Source: Berberis thunbergii (lineage: Eukaryota > Streptophyta > Magnoliopsida > Ranunculales > Berberidaceae). From it: a stretch of 64,000 nucleotides of DNA. The notes beneath the pieces are model-generated. The model saw nothing but the letters and a program-made list of their open reading frames with translations. It was not told the origin of the DNA and ran no database searches. This document shows positions 46,155 to 56,804 of this stretch, piece after piece. The DNA lies in NCBI GenBank assembly GCA_003290165.1, contig QNQO01009205.1:1-64000 (forward strand), given 5' to 3'. The stretch's first letter is position 1, and each line of letters starts with the position of its first letter. Position numbers and translations under genes: made by a program.

Positions 46155-48527
46155 CGATTGAGGCCATCTTTCGCCTTCACCAGTTGATTGATAGCCCTCT
46201 ACACTCCAATTGATCGATCAACATACCTCTCACACTCCCCAGACCTTCTATCGACATACCACTTCAGTCGATCAAAAGGTTTGCAAAAAAGAAATCAAAG
46301 TGTTTGCGAAGAAGAAGAAATCGAAGGGAATAAGAAGAACTGGAAGGGTTTGCGAAGAAGAATACCTAAGAGAGAATCAAAACTATGGGTTCGGCAAGAA
46401 ACCCAGATGCCATATCCAAGCAATCAATCGGGTATGATCAAAACCCTATTCAATTTTTTTTTTTTTTTTTTTTAGAAAAACGCTTTTTTCTGTTAATCTG
46501 TTCCTGATTTGTATAATTTTTGTAAATACTACTGCTATAATATTATTTAAAAAATCTTTATATATTTGTTTATTTTCTTACATGCTTTAACAAAGATTTA
46601 GACTTGGAAGCCAAAATGAATAGCTACATTTTACTAGTGTTAAAACTCCTTTGACGCTCCCCATGCCACCACCTAGGATAGGAATCTCTCATGGGGGAGT
46701 CTCTTGCATCATGGTTTTTCTTCCACCACTAGCTGAATGATGCCACCTAGATAAGGAGCTCCTTGTAAGTAGGCTGTTGGAATAGCTCTATTGAATAAGA
46801 TGTATTGATGTATACCAGTGAATTATGTCCCACATTTTATAGGCTTTGGAGGCCAAATAAATGAATAATATTACAATGCCAGTCAAGCATCCAACAATTT
46901 TCAGAGTTCAAGTGTCAGCTATGAAGAAATGTCCAAATAATATGAAATTAGTTGAGATTGACTATGAAGAAATGTTCAATTTTCAGGGTTTGTATTAACT
47001 TTTACAATTAATTTTTACTCTGACTCCAATTCTTAGAATATGGGATGTGCTTCTATTTGAAGGAAATCGTGTTATGCTATTTCGAATTGCACTTGTTTTG
47101 ATGGAGTTATACGGTACAGAACGAACCACATTTTTTTGTTGTTTGTGCATATGCAGTATCCTACTTGTCTATGCTCTACTGGTAATTATTAGAGCTTAAT
47201 CCTATTTAGTTTTCTTGTAGCTCCTGCATTACTGACAACAAAGGACATTGGAGATGCAGTTACCTTGCTGCAGTCCCTTGCTAGCGCAACATTTGACAGC
47301 AGCCAACTTGTATTGACTGCATGTATGGGTTATCAGGCTGTAAATGAAGCCGGACTGACAGAGCTGAGAGGCAAACATCAGCTTTCAGTAATGGCTGACA
47401 TTGAGGAACGATACAGAGTAATTGTTGGACATGTTTGCTTACTACTCCATTTCTTTCTTACTACTCCATTTCTTTGGTTTCAGTCATGTTTGCTGGACAA
47501 GAAGACATGCCCTGTTCCTGGTGCAAAAAGCAAGGGTTGCTTTCATTTTTCCTTAAAAGAAATGTCTAGCTGTTTACTGGAAGCAGTTCCACATAATAAA
47601 TACACAGTAATTGTATTTTTTTGATTCTGCAAGGTAGTTATTGGTGCAAAACACTTATCAAGTTATTAGTATTGTGTGATACTATTCTATGTCAGTGTGT
47701 GCTTATGAACTGTTATATTTGCAGTGGTTGAAGAACACAAGGAGGAAAGCTCTTCTTGCTTCGGTGGAGAAGATCAAGGAAGGTGAGATTGAGTGTTGCT
47801 TCCCGCAATCCATACACTATGAGCAGTTTGTGTGTTTCACTTAGAGAAAATTGAATTGGTTTCATTTCAAAATTGATGTTGCTTGGGCTCATATCATTGA
47901 TGTTGGGACAATGGGCAAAGTGGATCTCTGAGATTTGTGTTGCTTCTCATCTTTTCAACAGTTGATTTTATCTATGCTCTGAAGAGGAATGCTTATTAAT
48001 CCAACTATGTCTTATGTAAACTATGTCCTTCTCTAGCTGATGTGTGTATGACTTACAACAGATGAATCGGATGGCGCTGACAGCTTCTTTGTGCATACAA
48101 CACTCCTCAATTCTAAGACCCCGTATGAATCATGTACGTGTTTTTTTTTTCAATCATTGATCATTTTCTTAACGAAATACTCTAATTTGTTCATAGACTG
48201 GAAATAAATTTTTCATTGGGGCAGAGATCTTAAGTCAATTTACTCTCTTGTTTCAGGTTGTAAAGCTTCTTAGAGGTGATGATACTGGCTTGGAGCTGGT
48301 GAAACAATTCGATAGGCCACTCTTGCAAAGAGCTTACTAAGTGGGGATGGTTGACAGCGAAGAATATAGCTCAACAAGGTACCTAGACAATCTTAATCAG
48401 CATAAAAGAATTGCTTTCGAACTATGAAAGCTTCCAAAATTCAGTCCACACGAGTCATGCAGAACCAACGAAGGTTGGTTATAAGTGTCTTTCACTCACT
48501 CTTCAGGTAGTTTTGGCATCTGAAATG
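46155..48527 (+). repeat. Captured block Z, copy B (with internal deletion)
   Basis: It matches copy A from GGCCATCTTTCGCC to CTGAAATGCAGAA. The equivalent of A 37943-38919 is missing, so the MATE exon is cut after GCTGGACA and joined to AGACATGCCCTG. It is preceded by truncated LINE rather than by a CACTA end. It is followed by the prolyl oligopeptidase to TPX2 fragments, which copy A lacks. Confidence 0.7.
47221..47417 (+). pseudogene. Unidentified exon, copy B (complete with splice sites)
   Basis: A TTGTAG acceptor and GTAATT donor border 197 nt. It encodes APALLTTKDIGDAVTLLQSL, then ASATFDSSQLVLTACMGYQA and a hydrophilic stretch to IEERYR. It is a clean plant-type exon, but the source protein is not recognised. 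Confidence 0.45.
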
Positions 48528-49382
48528 CAGAATCAGATACCTCAAAGTTACATGTAAGATTAGAATCCAAAAGACAGATTATTATTCTTTGTTCATCCAC
48601 ACAATTTATTCATTTATTTTTTCCTATAAAATACTAATGGATACTTTCTTCCTCTTTTTCTGTCTCTATTATTACTTTTCAAGAAAATCTCTTGAGACCA
48701 GTGCTATCCTTCACCTGGGACTAGTTCCACAAAATTCTTGATTGAGATAGACAACTGTTTTGCTATATAAATTGCTATAGTGCTACAAAATATGGGCATG
48801 GTGCCTTAATATTTAGAAGAGCATTTCCACAAATTATTGAGCTACTGCAAAGTATTATCTGACACTAGAAACAAACCCATATCTAAGGATGTAAAATTGC
48901 ATAGTTCAATTGATTATTCTCCTAGATTTTTATGTAGAGCTCTAACCTGGTTCTGAATGCAACAGATTCACAAGTAGACCAGGTGACCTGAGGCATTTGT
49001 TTTTGCTTCTAAAAATGTGTAATCAGACTGTTTGAATTTTTGAAAAAATTAGTATCTTTGGAAAGCACTGTTGGAAATGTGCTTACTTGACAAAATTATA
49101 AAAAGAATTACATGGTATGGTGTTGAAAGCATGCGTGCCAACCAACATGAACAAGAGGAATGGGACAACTGTATTAATTGGAGGAAGTAATAATATGGTT
49201 TGTCATGTTTAATAATTTCTTTCTTGGATTTCTTTTTTGATGTTTTATTCCTATTCCACTAGTGTAACCAAGATTTGACCAGAAAATGGTCTGCACAATT
49301 TACTTACATTTTAATTTAATTGTTGCTGCTACTAAGTGTCACTATTGGAATGTGAAACTGAATATACATTTGTGTTTTGCAG
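48528..49382. other. Intronic-looking DNA between captured fragments
   Basis: T-rich sequence with no ORF, ending in TTGTGTTTTGCAG directly before the prolyl oligopeptidase exon. It is probably an intron of that source gene carried along with it. Confidence 0.4.
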
Positions 49383-49517
49383 TATTCACCCCTTCATAAT
49401 GTGAAGCAACCATGGGAACAACTTCCTGACAAACAATGTCAGTACCCACCCACCATGATTTTGACAGCTGATCATGATGATCGGGTTGTACCATTGCACT
49501 CACTGAAGTTGTTAGCA
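49383..49517 (+). pseudogene. Prolyl oligopeptidase (S9A) exon fragment
   Basis: A 135-nt exon after a GCAG acceptor encodes [20 protein letters not shown] and [20 protein letters not shown], then LKLLA. This is the catalytic-Asp segment (ADHDDRV) of prolyl oligopeptidase, a serine peptidase. The nucleophile Ser and His exons are absent. The bases after the exon are ATAAGT where a GT donor is expected. Confidence 0.8.
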
Positions 49518-50127
49518 ATAAGTTTGTTATTTATCATTATTTAAGATACGTGTTGTGGAAAACAATTGGCTCTTATGAAGAACACTAATAGATATTCAAT
49601 ATTCCATAAAATATCGCATTGCACAATATATGTGGAAAACCATAAAAAGAGAAGGAAAAAGAAAAGAAAAAAAAACAGAACCATCCATCAAGTCAGTGAA
49701 ACATGCACTATAATCATGAGATCTAATTTGGTAACACTAGTAATTGATGGATAATACACCACAACTTATAACCCATCAATTCATCAGGAGAAACCCACAA
49801 GAGTAGTGCATAGAACAAACTTGAGAGCGCTTATGTCATCTACCCCATCTTCAATACACCTGGGGTTGGGGCTTTACTGAACTTGGATGAAACCCCCTCA
49901 AATCTCTGATCTTCTTCTTCCTTTCAACTCGAATCATATGAATCATCCCTATAAGATAAGAAATTCTAAGATCAATTAGGTTCTTCACAAACTCCCAGCT
50001 TTCTATATAATGCTTTATATACATATTTCCACTCGGTTCTCCAGTTGATTGGGCAGACATATGATGAACTTTTGATAGAAATTCTAACAGTCATGTTAAT
50101 CAATTTTCCTTGGAATATTTTGCACAG
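49518..50127. other. Spacer with purine-rich tract
   Basis: No coding evidence. An A/G-rich tract of AAAGAGAAGGAAAAAG type lies at about 49645-49675. The 3' part ends TTTTGCACAG, the acceptor of the next captured exon. Confidence 0.4.
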
Positions 50128-50468
50128 ATTGCTGCTAGTTATCATGCCATTGCAATTGCTCTTTTATTAATGGAAGCGTACTCTTTGAGTGTTCAACCCG
50201 AACAAACCACTCTAAAGATATTGCAAACAAAGCTTGGAAAAGAAGACCTTCGTACGCAGGTAACTTCATAACCAAAGCTTGATGCTCATATCTTATCTCC
50301 ACTTGTGGTCTTTTTTCTAAACCTATTTATGAACTTGTGAAATATCTTCTTGCAGGATGTTGTCGCATGGCTTGGGTACTTTGATTTAAAAGCCCTAGGG
50401 CAACAAGAAGCCGCACGCATTGGTACTCCAAAACCATATGCCTCTATTGCCAGCAAAGGTCACATGAG
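50128..50468 (+). pseudogene. CLU/REC-like (clustered mitochondria family) two-exon fragment
   Basis: Exon 50128-50259 encodes [20 protein letters not shown], then [20 protein letters not shown] and LRTQ. After a GTAACT...TTGCAG intron, exon 50356-50468 encodes [20 protein letters not shown] and [17 protein letters not shown]. Both match the TPR-containing C-terminal half of plant CLU-like proteins (REDUCED CHLOROPLAST COVERAGE/FRIENDLY family). The frame is open across both exons, so decay is slight. The rest of this large gene is absent. Confidence 0.75.
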
Positions 50469-50669
50469 GTAACCAATTCTTAGTTACAGCATATTATTGT
50501 TTTTGCATGTTGCTCCATATTCATTTGCTATGTCATTCTTCCATGGACCATAGTACTGATTAAGTCTTATTTTGTTCAACTACGTGTTGTTCACATAGTT
50601 CAATTGCTTTTATAAGCATACTTTTCCATGGGAGTGATGTCCACTTAAATTTTAGTCCACTTTGCTTAA

Positions 50670-50803
50670 TTACTAAATGTTGAAGGTGGTAGAGCAACAG
50701 CCAAAAGGACATGTTGTTGATGAGCAAACATCTAAGGAAAGTACGCAAATTGCGATATTAGAACCTAAGCAAAGTGAAGAGGTCGTAGTAAAGGGTTCAT
50801 GAT
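50670..50803 (+). pseudogene. Possible further captured exon, acidic
   Basis: One frame reads MLKVVEQQPKGHVVDEQTSK and ESTQIAILEPKQSEEVVVKG before a stop. It could come from a later exon of the same CLU-like gene. I see no motif to prove it. Confidence 0.3.
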
Positions 50804-51011
50804 TTTTTTTTCCTTTTTGGGGTTCATGATTTTTTTTTCCTTTATGGGGTTCATGATTTGTGTAACGTCATGTGTGTTTGTAATTGATTTTTTGGTTTTC
50901 AAGTACCTTTGAATCCAATTAAAGTGGTTGGAAAAAAGAAAGGGGTATCCTAATTTCTTTTTTGAATCTCCCGAGTTTCTTCTTTTATACCATTGTTTGG
51001 TATTTTCTCAG

Positions 51012-51545
51012 GTGAGAGAGAAGGTGTATATACCAAACTATGGCATGTGTGTGCTGGTCCCCTCGTTACTGCCCCTTAGGCAGGGGAGATGGTATTTTAT
51101 CTTCCCCAAGGTCACGTGGAACATGTATTAAGCTCCCCTTAGATTCTTTTACTATCATGTTTTAATGACACGTTGTTTAGGAAAACTCAATTTAGCTACC
51201 AATTTGATAGTAAACATTTTCTGAACTTTTATTTTTGTTCCTAACAACAAATCATTCTATTGGGTTCTTTGTAAGTTGAAGCATTCGCAAATCAAGAAAA
51301 TAAATTTGAAATGCCAAAGTATAATTTGCCTTTTGAGATCCTTTGCAGAGTTGTAAATGTTCAACTCATGGTAATACAAATCTAGTTCTCTCCAGATATT
51401 GCTATTTATTTAGTTCATGATGTTTGTTTGAATATTACTTTTGGTAAAATATAATTTAGTGTTTCCTAAATGTATATTTGTTGGCTGAATTAGAGACGGG
51501 CGAGATGTGCACAAGTGACGTTGGTTCCGGGGACAGAGGGTTAGT
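51012..51545 (+). pseudogene. Auxin response factor (ARF) fragments, three exons
   Basis: First comes GVYTKLWHVCAGPLVTAP, an in-frame stop (TAG), then AGEMVFYLPQGHVEHVL (51022-51131). An intron follows, then VEAFANQENKFEMPKYNLPF and EILCRVVNVQLM (about 51277-51371). A third piece gives CAQVTLVPGTE (about 51500-51535) after a frameshift. This order is the start of the ARF protein up to the B3 DNA-binding domain. The B3 and the rest are missing. The stop and shift show decay. Confidence 0.75.
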
Positions 51546-52302
51546 TATTGACTAGCTTGTAGAAACTGGTGTATTTTTGCTTTCTAGTCAGTTAAGAGTT
51601 GTGAATATAATTTCTCATAGCAAGATGAGCAAAATGTGGGGGAGAGAAATTTTCAAGTTTAACCACAAAAGAACCGTGCATTCTCATTTTCCAAAATACT
51701 CACTACATCAGTTACAAGTACGCATGGCAATTTTCTGTCCTTAAGCGACATGTTGATGAATGCCTTTCTCCTCCAATGCATATCTCTATATGTGTTTCTA
51801 TTGGTAATTAATTCTAAATAATAATATTAAGATTCTACCATGAACTTTAGTTATGTAAGGAGAGAGTGCTTATTGCATTAGGACATGAGTTATATCTGTA
51901 GTTGCACATTCCTTTGGTTGATCTCAAGTGTCGTGCAAGTTTGTAGCAATGGCTAATCTTATAATTTGCTCAATTCCGCATTACCTTTCTATGAAGTTGT
52001 CCACTATCAATTCCAGGACGGAATTCAACATGGAAAGCTTGCTCTCAAAAGATGTAAGTAGATATAAAATGTATGTTGTAGTACAAATATTGTGATTTGG
52101 AAAACTTTGATTGGTATCTGTGAAGTTTGATGAAAATTGTAAGCTTGCTTTTTTCAAACAGTAGATTGGCAAGAAAGCAGGTGGTTCATGTGTTACGAGT
52201 TCTAAATGTGTCCCAATCGCCAAACAAATAACTATGGCTGGATTAGAAATAGATGATGAAGACTAAGTAGTTCAATTTTAAAAGAGTTTCATTTGAATTC
52301 AG

Positions 52303-52414
52303 GAAGAACGAGAGGCTGCTATCAAGCAGCTTAGGAAGAGCTTGAAGTTCAAAGCAAACCCAATGCCTAGTTTCTACCATGAAGGACCTCCACTTAAGGT
52401 TGAGCATAAAAAAG
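52303..52414 (+). pseudogene. TPX2/WVD2-like microtubule-associated protein exon
   Basis: After a TTCAG acceptor, [37 protein letters not shown] is encoded to a GTTAAT donor. It matches the core of the plant TPX2 C-terminal domain, which binds microtubules in WVD2/WDL proteins. A single exon only; the neighbouring text at 51960-52260 has GT-AG-like borders but no clear match. Confidence 0.75.
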
Positions 52415-52639
52415 GTTAATCCTGTTATTGTACATTAGTGTTATTTGTTTACATGTTTTTATTTGGCGTCAAAACTTGACAAGGTTCCATTTTACGGTTG
52501 ATTTTTTATTTATCTAGCATATAGTTTGTGGAATCCTATTTGTGCCGGAGGCATGACACAGTAGCCGTGTCGTAGGCACGGGTACACGCCACATGGCAAG
52601 TGTCTAGTCGATCTTAGTAAGGACTGATTTTGCAGGTGT

Positions 52640-53146
52640 GGGACTGTGATTTTGCTCCAGCAGCCAAAAAAATGCAAATTTTTTTTCGATTATATTAATT
52701 TGCAACGGTTTCAACCCCTCGCAACAAACTAGATTTTTTTTTTTGAATTTTGTTTTGACTGGCAACGGCTTACAACCGTGGTCCTTTATGCGTGCAACGG
52801 CTTAAACCCATGGTCCTTCATGCTTGCAACGGCTTCAAACCGTGGCCTTCATGCTTGCAATTGCAACGGCTGTGAGACCAAAGAAATTCAAAATAATTGA
52901 TATATGTTGCCACGGTTATGGAACGTGGAGAATATAGCCATGTCGGTTAGCCGTGGCTAGACCGTGGCTAAATGCAGAAAATAATCAAGTGTCCTTGAAC
53001 ATAAAACCATTGCTAATAAGTGTTTCCACGGTTTATAGCCATCAAAGGTGATTTGGCGACGCCTCAAATGGCCAGGCCTCTAAGCCGTGACAATAGTTTA
53101 CCCCCATGGTCCAAAATCGTTGCGGATGGGTATTTTTGGTGTAGTG
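52640..53146 (-). repeat. Right CACTA terminus with subterminal repeats
   Basis: Repeated GCAACGGCTT...ACCGTGG motifs (about 52760-52870) are followed by CCACGGTTTATAGCC-type motifs and the final TTTTTGGTGTAGTG. This is the expected layout of a CACTA right end. The motif style matches the left end at 36061-36280. Confidence 0.65.
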
Positions 53147-53147
53147 G

Positions 53148-53560
53148 CTTCATCTAGATGATCTTGAGCTGAATTGCAATACCAATGATGAAGTGATATG
53201 GGCAGCAGGTAATGACAATTCTTTTCAAACTAAAGCAACTTATGAAGCCATAAGAGACTGCAAAAACAAGGTGGAATGGGCTCCTATGATCTGGTTCAAA
53301 GGCAATGCTCCAAGACACATCTTTATTACATGGCTCCTGACCAATAGAGCTCTAACATTTCTGACTAAGTTGAAGAAATGGGGCAAATCACATCACGACA
53401 TCTGCCCTCTATGCGGATATGAGAGTGAGACAGAGAACCATCTCTTTTTTACTTGCACTTAATCTCAATTTGTATGGAAACACATGCTATATTACCTTTG
53501 CTATTCGAAACAAGTTCTTGGCTAGGAGTTGAGATGGTGCATCCAGCACTTCAGAGGCGA
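53148..53560 (+). pseudogene. L1 zinc-binding (zf-RVT) tail, 3' part of the interrupted LINE
   Basis: LHLDDLELNCNTNDEVIWAA is followed by TKATYEAIRDCKNKVEWAPM, IWFKGNAPRHIFITWLLTNR and ICPLCGYESETENHLFFTC. These are the normal continuation of the reverse transcriptase sequence that stops at about 35890. The Cys-x2-Cys...His...Cys pattern is intact. A stop follows the HLFFTCT segment, and RWCIQHFRGDGAAATRD is read near 53530. Confidence 0.75.
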
Positions 53561-54125
53561 CGGAGCAGCTGCAACAAGGGATTGATTTGAATGGTGAGAG
53601 GAAAAAAATGGATGATTTTTGTTTATACAGGTGGTGTGAAAAAGTATGGTGGTATGAGAAAGAAAGTATGTAGTGTGAGAGAGTAGAATGGTGTGAGAGA
53701 GAAGAAATGATGATGTGGTTTAGTCACCACCATTATTATTTAGAAAGGTTTTTTCTACTCGAACCCTATATCAAAAAGGGTGGTAGAATATGTGTGGCTT
53801 CTTCTTTTTTTAAATAAAAGTAAAAATATGCACCTCTTCAACATTCCAAAACACACTCACACAACCTTCGAAGTAAAAAAAAAAAAAAAAAAAAAAAATC
53901 AAACCACACTCAAAATCTAGCAAACAGATCTTAAAAATCGTTGAAATCAAGCGATGGGTCTAAAAAAAATGATTGGAAAATGGTTAAAATTATAGTTAAC
54001 CTAGATAGGAATTGAGTTTTTCACTAACAGGGTTGAACCCCCACCCTGTCATACTGATCTTGTTTGGAAGGAGAATGTACCACCCTTGTCCGAAGATGCG
54101 GAAACAAAGTGATTCCTTATCATGG
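53561..54125. other. Gene-free, with a long poly-A tract
   Basis: GTGTGAGA-type repeats (53630-53710) and an A run at about 53877-53898 are present. No coding evidence. Confidence 0.4.
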
Positions 54126-54728
54126 GCGCAGTCAACTGCAATGCTTATTTCTGTGTTGGTTAATCTTGTGCCTATGATACTATTCATTATTGAATTCTTA
54201 AGCCAATTTGGATTGATGGTAAAAGTAATTTAAACACTGTTGTATTTTTCAGGTTACATTGTTTTTTGTTAGACTCTATTTATTGTGTTCTTATTCACTG
54301 CATCTTTTATGTTATGTTAAAATGTTTAATTGTTGTTTAAATTACATATGTGAAGAGCAACTAAGGAAAGGTGGGTCAGTGGGGTGTTCCAATGCATAAT
54401 GGTTTGGGAACTACATAATTTCACTCAGCTCAACTTCCATCAAGTGATATGTCCGAACAGAGTCTTCTGTCATTCTGGTTGGCATTTGTTTGTGCATAGC
54501 AGATAAAGAAGAGAGTGATTCAATTTAATTGAAACAGGTAATGGAAAAAAGCTTCCACTTGCAACTAGGGGTGGGCAAACGGGTTGAGGAACCGTGGATC
54601 CAAACCGAACCGGACCGTTTTACTCCAAACGGTTTGGTTTTTATTTTTAAAATTATGAAATGATTCGGTTTGGTTCCGGAACCGTTCTTAAACGGTTCCT
54701 AAATTTTTGTTTCAAACGGTTCAGTTCC
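54126..54728 (+). repeat. Direct repeat, copy 1 (partner 55310-55924)
   Basis: From GCGCAGTCAACTGCAATGC to TTTCAAACGGTTCAGTTCC the text recurs with few changes. It contains at its 3' end a TAGGGGTGGGCAAACGGG terminus with AACCGTT/AACGGTT subterminal repeats, probably a hAT-like fragment. The copies flank a LINE and hAT scrap. Confidence 0.75.
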
Positions 54729-55021
54729 GATCCGATAATTAAACAGTTAGATAATAAATGTAAAACCAGAGCTATTTCACAACAATCTCGATCTGTCCGA
54801 TTGAAAGTCATGCATTTTGGTTTTATGCTTGTTTGCTCTTTGCTAATCAATAGTGACCTTATTTTGGCTTAAAATGGACTACATTTGGATCCAATTTGAT
54901 ATATGCATTGTATTTTTTATAATTGAATTTCTTTTATTAATTACTAGTTTCGGTAGAAAAAAATTTGGTTTTACCATTGATAACTACTATTATCAACTAA
55001 TAAGTATTTTCCATTCACATT

Positions 55022-55192
55022 GACGAATACAACATGGAGCATGTCACGAGGGAAACGAACAAGGCTGTGGACAAGCTAGCAGGACTCTTACCTACGGCAA
55101 AGTTCTTAGAGATCACTCCGAGCTCCTTTGCAGAGGACCTGAAGAAAATTATTTTTGATAATGCAATAGGAATGAAATACTACAAAATGTAA
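55022..55192 (+). pseudogene. LINE RNase H-type C-terminal fragment
   Basis: The frame reads DEYNMEHVTRETNKAVDKLA, GLLPTAKFLEITPSSFAEDL and ends KYYKM at a stop. The pattern V.RE.N.A.D.LA is the final helix of the RNase H domain found after plant LINE reverse transcriptases. Only the end is present. Confidence 0.55.
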
Positions 55193-55289
55193 TCTTGAGC
55201 TTTTTCAGTGGGCTGGGGAGCCCATATACACCCCGGCGCTTGTCTTTAAAAAAAAAAAACTATTTTCCATTTCGCCCCCGCTCGACTAA

Positions 55290-55309
55290 AATTCTGGGTC
55301 CGCCCCTGA
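55290..55309 (-). mobile_element. hAT-type terminus
   Basis: On the minus strand CAGGGGCGGACCCAGAATTT is a typical hAT end, related to those at 12172 and about 5955. It abuts the second copy of the direct repeat. The partner end was not found. Confidence 0.45.
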
Positions 55310-55924
55310 GCGCAGTCAACTGCAATGCTTATTTCTGTGTTGGTTAATCTTGTGCCTATGATACTATTCATTATTGAATTCTTAAGCCAATTTGGATTGA
55401 TGGTAAAAGTAATTTAAACACTGTTGTATTTTTCAGGTTACATTGTTTTTTGTTAGACTCTATTTATTGTGTTCTTATTCACTGCATCTTTTATGTTATG
55501 TTAAAATGTTTAATTGTTGTTTAAATTACATATGTGAAGAGCAACTAAGGAAAGGTGGGTCAGTGGGGTGTTCCAATGCATAATGGTTTGGGAACTACAT
55601 AATTTCACTCAGCTCAACTTCCATCAAGTGATATGTCCGAACAGAGTCTTCTGTCATTCTGGTTGGCATTTGTTTGTGCATAGCAGATAAAGAAGAGAGT
55701 GATTCAATTTAATTGAAACAGGTAATGGAAAAAAGCTTCCACTTGAAACTAGGGGTGGGCAAACGGGTTGAGGAACTGTGGATCCAAACCGAACCGAACC
55801 GTTTTACTCCAAACGGTTCGGCTTTTATTTTTAAAATTATGAAATAATTCGGTTTGGTTTCGAAACCGTTCTTAAACGGTTCGGTTACGGTTCCTAAATT
55901 TTTGTTTCAAACGGTTCAGTTCCT
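55310..55924 (+). repeat. Direct repeat, copy 2 (partner 54126-54728)
   Basis: It has the same order as copy 1, including the TAGGGGTGGGCAAACGGG terminus. It differs by an extra GGTTCGGTTAC near 55880 and scattered substitutions. Confidence 0.75.
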
Positions 55925-56756
55925 AATTTGCTCTTAAAGTTATTTACTAAATAACTTATTCATAATCTTTCAATTTAATTAGGAGTATTTTTAGTTTCCT
56001 TTTAGAATTAAGCTTTATTTTTTCTTTTAGGAATAGACTGCTTGTTATTTTAGTATTTGATTCTAATTTTTCTTTTAGGAATATGCTGCTTATTATTCAA
56101 GTTATTTGAACACTATAAATAGAGTTATTCTTCAATATTGTAATAGACTTTTGATTTGAATAATTTTAATTAAACATTAGTGTTGTTTCTCTGTGTTTTG
56201 AGTAATCTTTTTGTGCTCTTCCTTGTAAATTGTCTATTATAACTAGCCTTCAGAATAATCATTATTCTGTCCGACAGTAAAATGAAACAAGAAAAATGTC
56301 ATATATGTTTGCAAATGTCACATGCTAAGATATGCCCCCACTCTCATCCTCACTTTGTCCTTGTAAGATGCTATTCCATTCAAATTCCCAATCATCCTCG
56401 ATTGAAAGCTACTTGCATTTGAAAAAGGCTCGAAGGAAAAGTGAAAACAAGATAGTGAAAACAAAATATGTCTTACATAAAGCAATCTCTTGAGCCGACA
56501 TAAAGCATTCTCTAGACATAAAGACATAAAGCATTCTCACGAGTAAAATGAGAAAGACAAAGCATTTTCTTCATATATTCAACTTGTTCACATTTACATG
56601 TACAACTCTGCTATGCACGATTGGGGAAAGATCGAATTTAAGCAGTTGGATTTTCTTGAGATCTATCCAAATGAGATTTTTTGAAAAATCTGCATTACAT
56701 TCCACTTCTATAGTGCACACCTTAAAGTGCAATAGTTCTCAACACTTTCTCCATGT
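55925..56756. other. Upstream region of the aspartic protease gene
   Basis: AT-rich, with a repeated TTTCTTTTAGGAATA(GA/TG)CTGCTTATTAT motif pair at 56030 and 56080 and a repeated CATAAAGCATTCTC near 56500-56540. No ORF was accepted. Confidence 0.4.
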
Positions 56757-56765
56757 GTATAAATA
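56757..56765 (+). promoter_or_regulatory. TATA box of the aspartic protease gene
   Basis: GTATAAATA lies about 45 bp before the likely start codon at 56805. This implies a very short leader. Confidence 0.45.
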
Positions 56766-56804
56766 TGCTTCCCCACTTCCAGTTATAGTTGTATGGGTGC
56801 AACT

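Larger units (their letters stand above)
36061..53146. mobile_element. Composite CACTA element enclosing many host gene fragments (Pack-CACTA candidate)
   Basis: The left end CACTACACCAAAAGGCTTG and the right end, in reverse CACTACACCAAAAATACCC, share 13 terminal bases. Both have subterminal motifs of the ACCGTGG/CCACGG type. The 3-bp flanks are GGT and GCT, one mismatch. L1 ORF2 sequence stops before the left end and resumes just after the right end, which supports one inserted block. Inside lie exon and intron fragments of at least six unrelated genes, plus a second 8.6-kb unit (39947-48527) that is itself duplicated at 57875-64000. No CACTA transposase was seen. Confidence 0.5.

Noticed and set aside
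50928..51131. ORF of 67 codons overlapping the ARF fragment
   Set aside because: Another frame carries the clear ARF signature; this one is a shadow.
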